Assembly: GCF_008000995.1 (NCBI RefSeq)
Contig: NZ_CP042828.1
Span: forward strand, 3,462,882-3,526,881
Origin: Ruania zhangjianzhongii
Lineage (GTDB): Bacteria; Actinomycetota; Actinomycetes; Actinomycetales; Beutenbergiaceae
DNA length: 64,000 nt
Direction of reading: 5' to 3'
This document shows positions 63,464-64,000 of the stretch, piece by piece. A program made the translations under genes and the position numbers. Positions within the stretch are counted from its first letter, which is position 1; the number at the start of each line of letters is the position of its first letter. Under the pieces are notes generated by a model, which ran no database searches, had not been told where the DNA came from, and worked only from the letters and a program-made list of their open reading frames with translations.

Positions 63464-64000
63464 TCAGCCGGTACGCGCCGCGGCCGTGATCGCCGCTGCG
63501 CTGCGGTGCCCGACCGCGGCCAGTGACCGGTGCTCGGCCACCCAGGCGGCGAGCCGGTCCCGGTCATCGTCGGTCGGCCTGGTGCGCAGCGCGGCGATCA
63601 TCGCTTCGGCCACCTCGCCGGCGTCGTAGCCAGTGGCCCGGCCGAGGGACTTCTCCGCAATCAGGTCGGCGGCCGGCCCTACCCCGGCGAAGGTCACCGG
63701 CGTGCCGCAGGCCAGAGCGGCGAACATCTTGGTCGGCATCGCGAAGTCGTAGCCGATGCCGGGCTTCAAGCTGACAACGGCGGCGCGGGCGGCGCGCTGC
63801 CAGATCGCAGACGTGGCGGCGTCCACCGGGTCGTGCAGCTCGATCGCACCGGTAGGCAAGTCCGCCGCGAGCGCGCGCAGCGCCGGCCAGGAACTGCCCT
63901 GCCCGAGGTAGACCAGCTTCGCGTCCGGGAGCTCCGCCAGCACGCGGGCCATCGCTCGGGCGAAGATCTCCGCGCCCTGCCACTCCGAGGCAGTGCCGGC
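63464..64000 (-). CDS. Glycosyltransferase family 4 (3' part, cut by window edge)
   Basis: The last 178 residues of a GT4 protein; the frame continues past the right edge. Visible are LVYLGQGSSWPALRALAADL, an intact donor-binding stretch VSLKPGIGYDFAMPTKMFAALACGTPVTFAG and a helical end. The MPTKMFAALACGTPV element corresponds to the family 4 sugar-donor loop. It runs in the same direction as the exporter and GT4 genes and may belong to the same glycan locus. Confidence 0.75.
   Translation of the reverse strand, partial: AGTASEWQGAEIFARAMARVLAELPDAKLVYLGQGSSWPALRALAADLPTGAIELHDPVDAATSAIWQRAARAAVVSLKPGIGYDFAMPTKMFAALACGTPVTFAGVGPAADLIAEKSLGRATGYDAGEVAEAMIAALRTRPTDDDRDRLAAWVAEHRSLAAVGHRSAAAITAAARTG

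Noticed and set aside
63037-63567. 176-residue minus-strand frame in the right-hand gap
   Set aside because: Crosses the tandem repeat and overlaps the GT4 end in another frame; no family pattern, weak start.

Overview
The window is high-GC DNA with frequent GTG starts and ATGA/GTGA stop-start overlaps. It carries a WhiB regulator, DUF3499, DUF5719 and TIGR03089 proteins, and manA/manB in the usual actinobacterial neighbourhood. This points to an actinobacterium, most likely of the order Micrococcales; the genus cannot be fixed from sequence alone. No rRNA, tRNA, CRISPR array or intact transposase was seen.

Layout. (1) 1-5616: start of a cell-surface glycopolymer locus, with two overlapping TupA-like ATP-grasp genes (one cut by the window edge, one degenerate), a nucleotide-sugar 6-dehydrogenase, an O-antigen/teichoic-acid type ABC exporter (permease plus ATPase) and a GT4 glycosyltransferase. 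(2) 5613-21381: the conserved actinobacterial block (cation diffusion facilitator, phosphomannomutase manB with an apparent 1-nt frameshift, DUF3499, metallopeptidase-family protein, DUF5719, giant GT2 membrane protein, whiB, TIGR03089, manA, epimerase, GT2). Two more TupA-like genes are inserted between manB and DUF3499. (3) 21553-41115: large multidomain glycosyltransferases (1591, 649 and 922 aa) that share an N-terminal helical domain. With them are a membrane-anchored TupA-like enzyme, an acyltransferase-3/SGNH protein in a strongly G/T-skewed block, a DUF222 remnant, a low-molecular-weight tyrosine phosphatase operon, an amidohydrolase, a second nucleotide-sugar dehydrogenase, a small membrane hairpin protein and a membrane-anchored methyltransferase. 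(4) 41132-51776: a lipoprotein, then a sugar or polyol uptake and catabolism cluster (RpiB-family isomerase, LacI regulator, MalFG-type permeases, binding lipoprotein, two unknown proteins, FGGY kinase) behind three AACGTT operator-like sites, and an FAD-linked oxidase. (5) 52002-64000: GT2 and GT4 enzymes, a galactonate-dehydratase-like enzyme, a toxin-antitoxin group, wecB, a GNAT protein, two GT4 enzymes, an MsbA-type ABC exporter and a GT4 cut by the right edge.

How it may work together. WecB (UDP-GlcNAc to UDP-ManNAc) and two UDP-sugar 6-dehydrogenases would supply uronic-acid donors. ManA/ManB would supply mannose donors. GT2, GT4 and TagF-like enzymes would build a chain exported by the ABC systems. 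Five TupA-like ATP-grasp proteins, named after the teichuronopeptide gene of Bacillus, could couple amino groups to sugar carboxylates. I therefore infer a uronic-acid-rich, possibly amino-acid-substituted wall polymer. The most original observations are the TupA expansion with a shared C-terminal CxxWC tail, a common two-helix membrane anchor on three different proteins, the GT2/GT4/TagF fusion family, and the G/T-skewed block over the acyltransferase.
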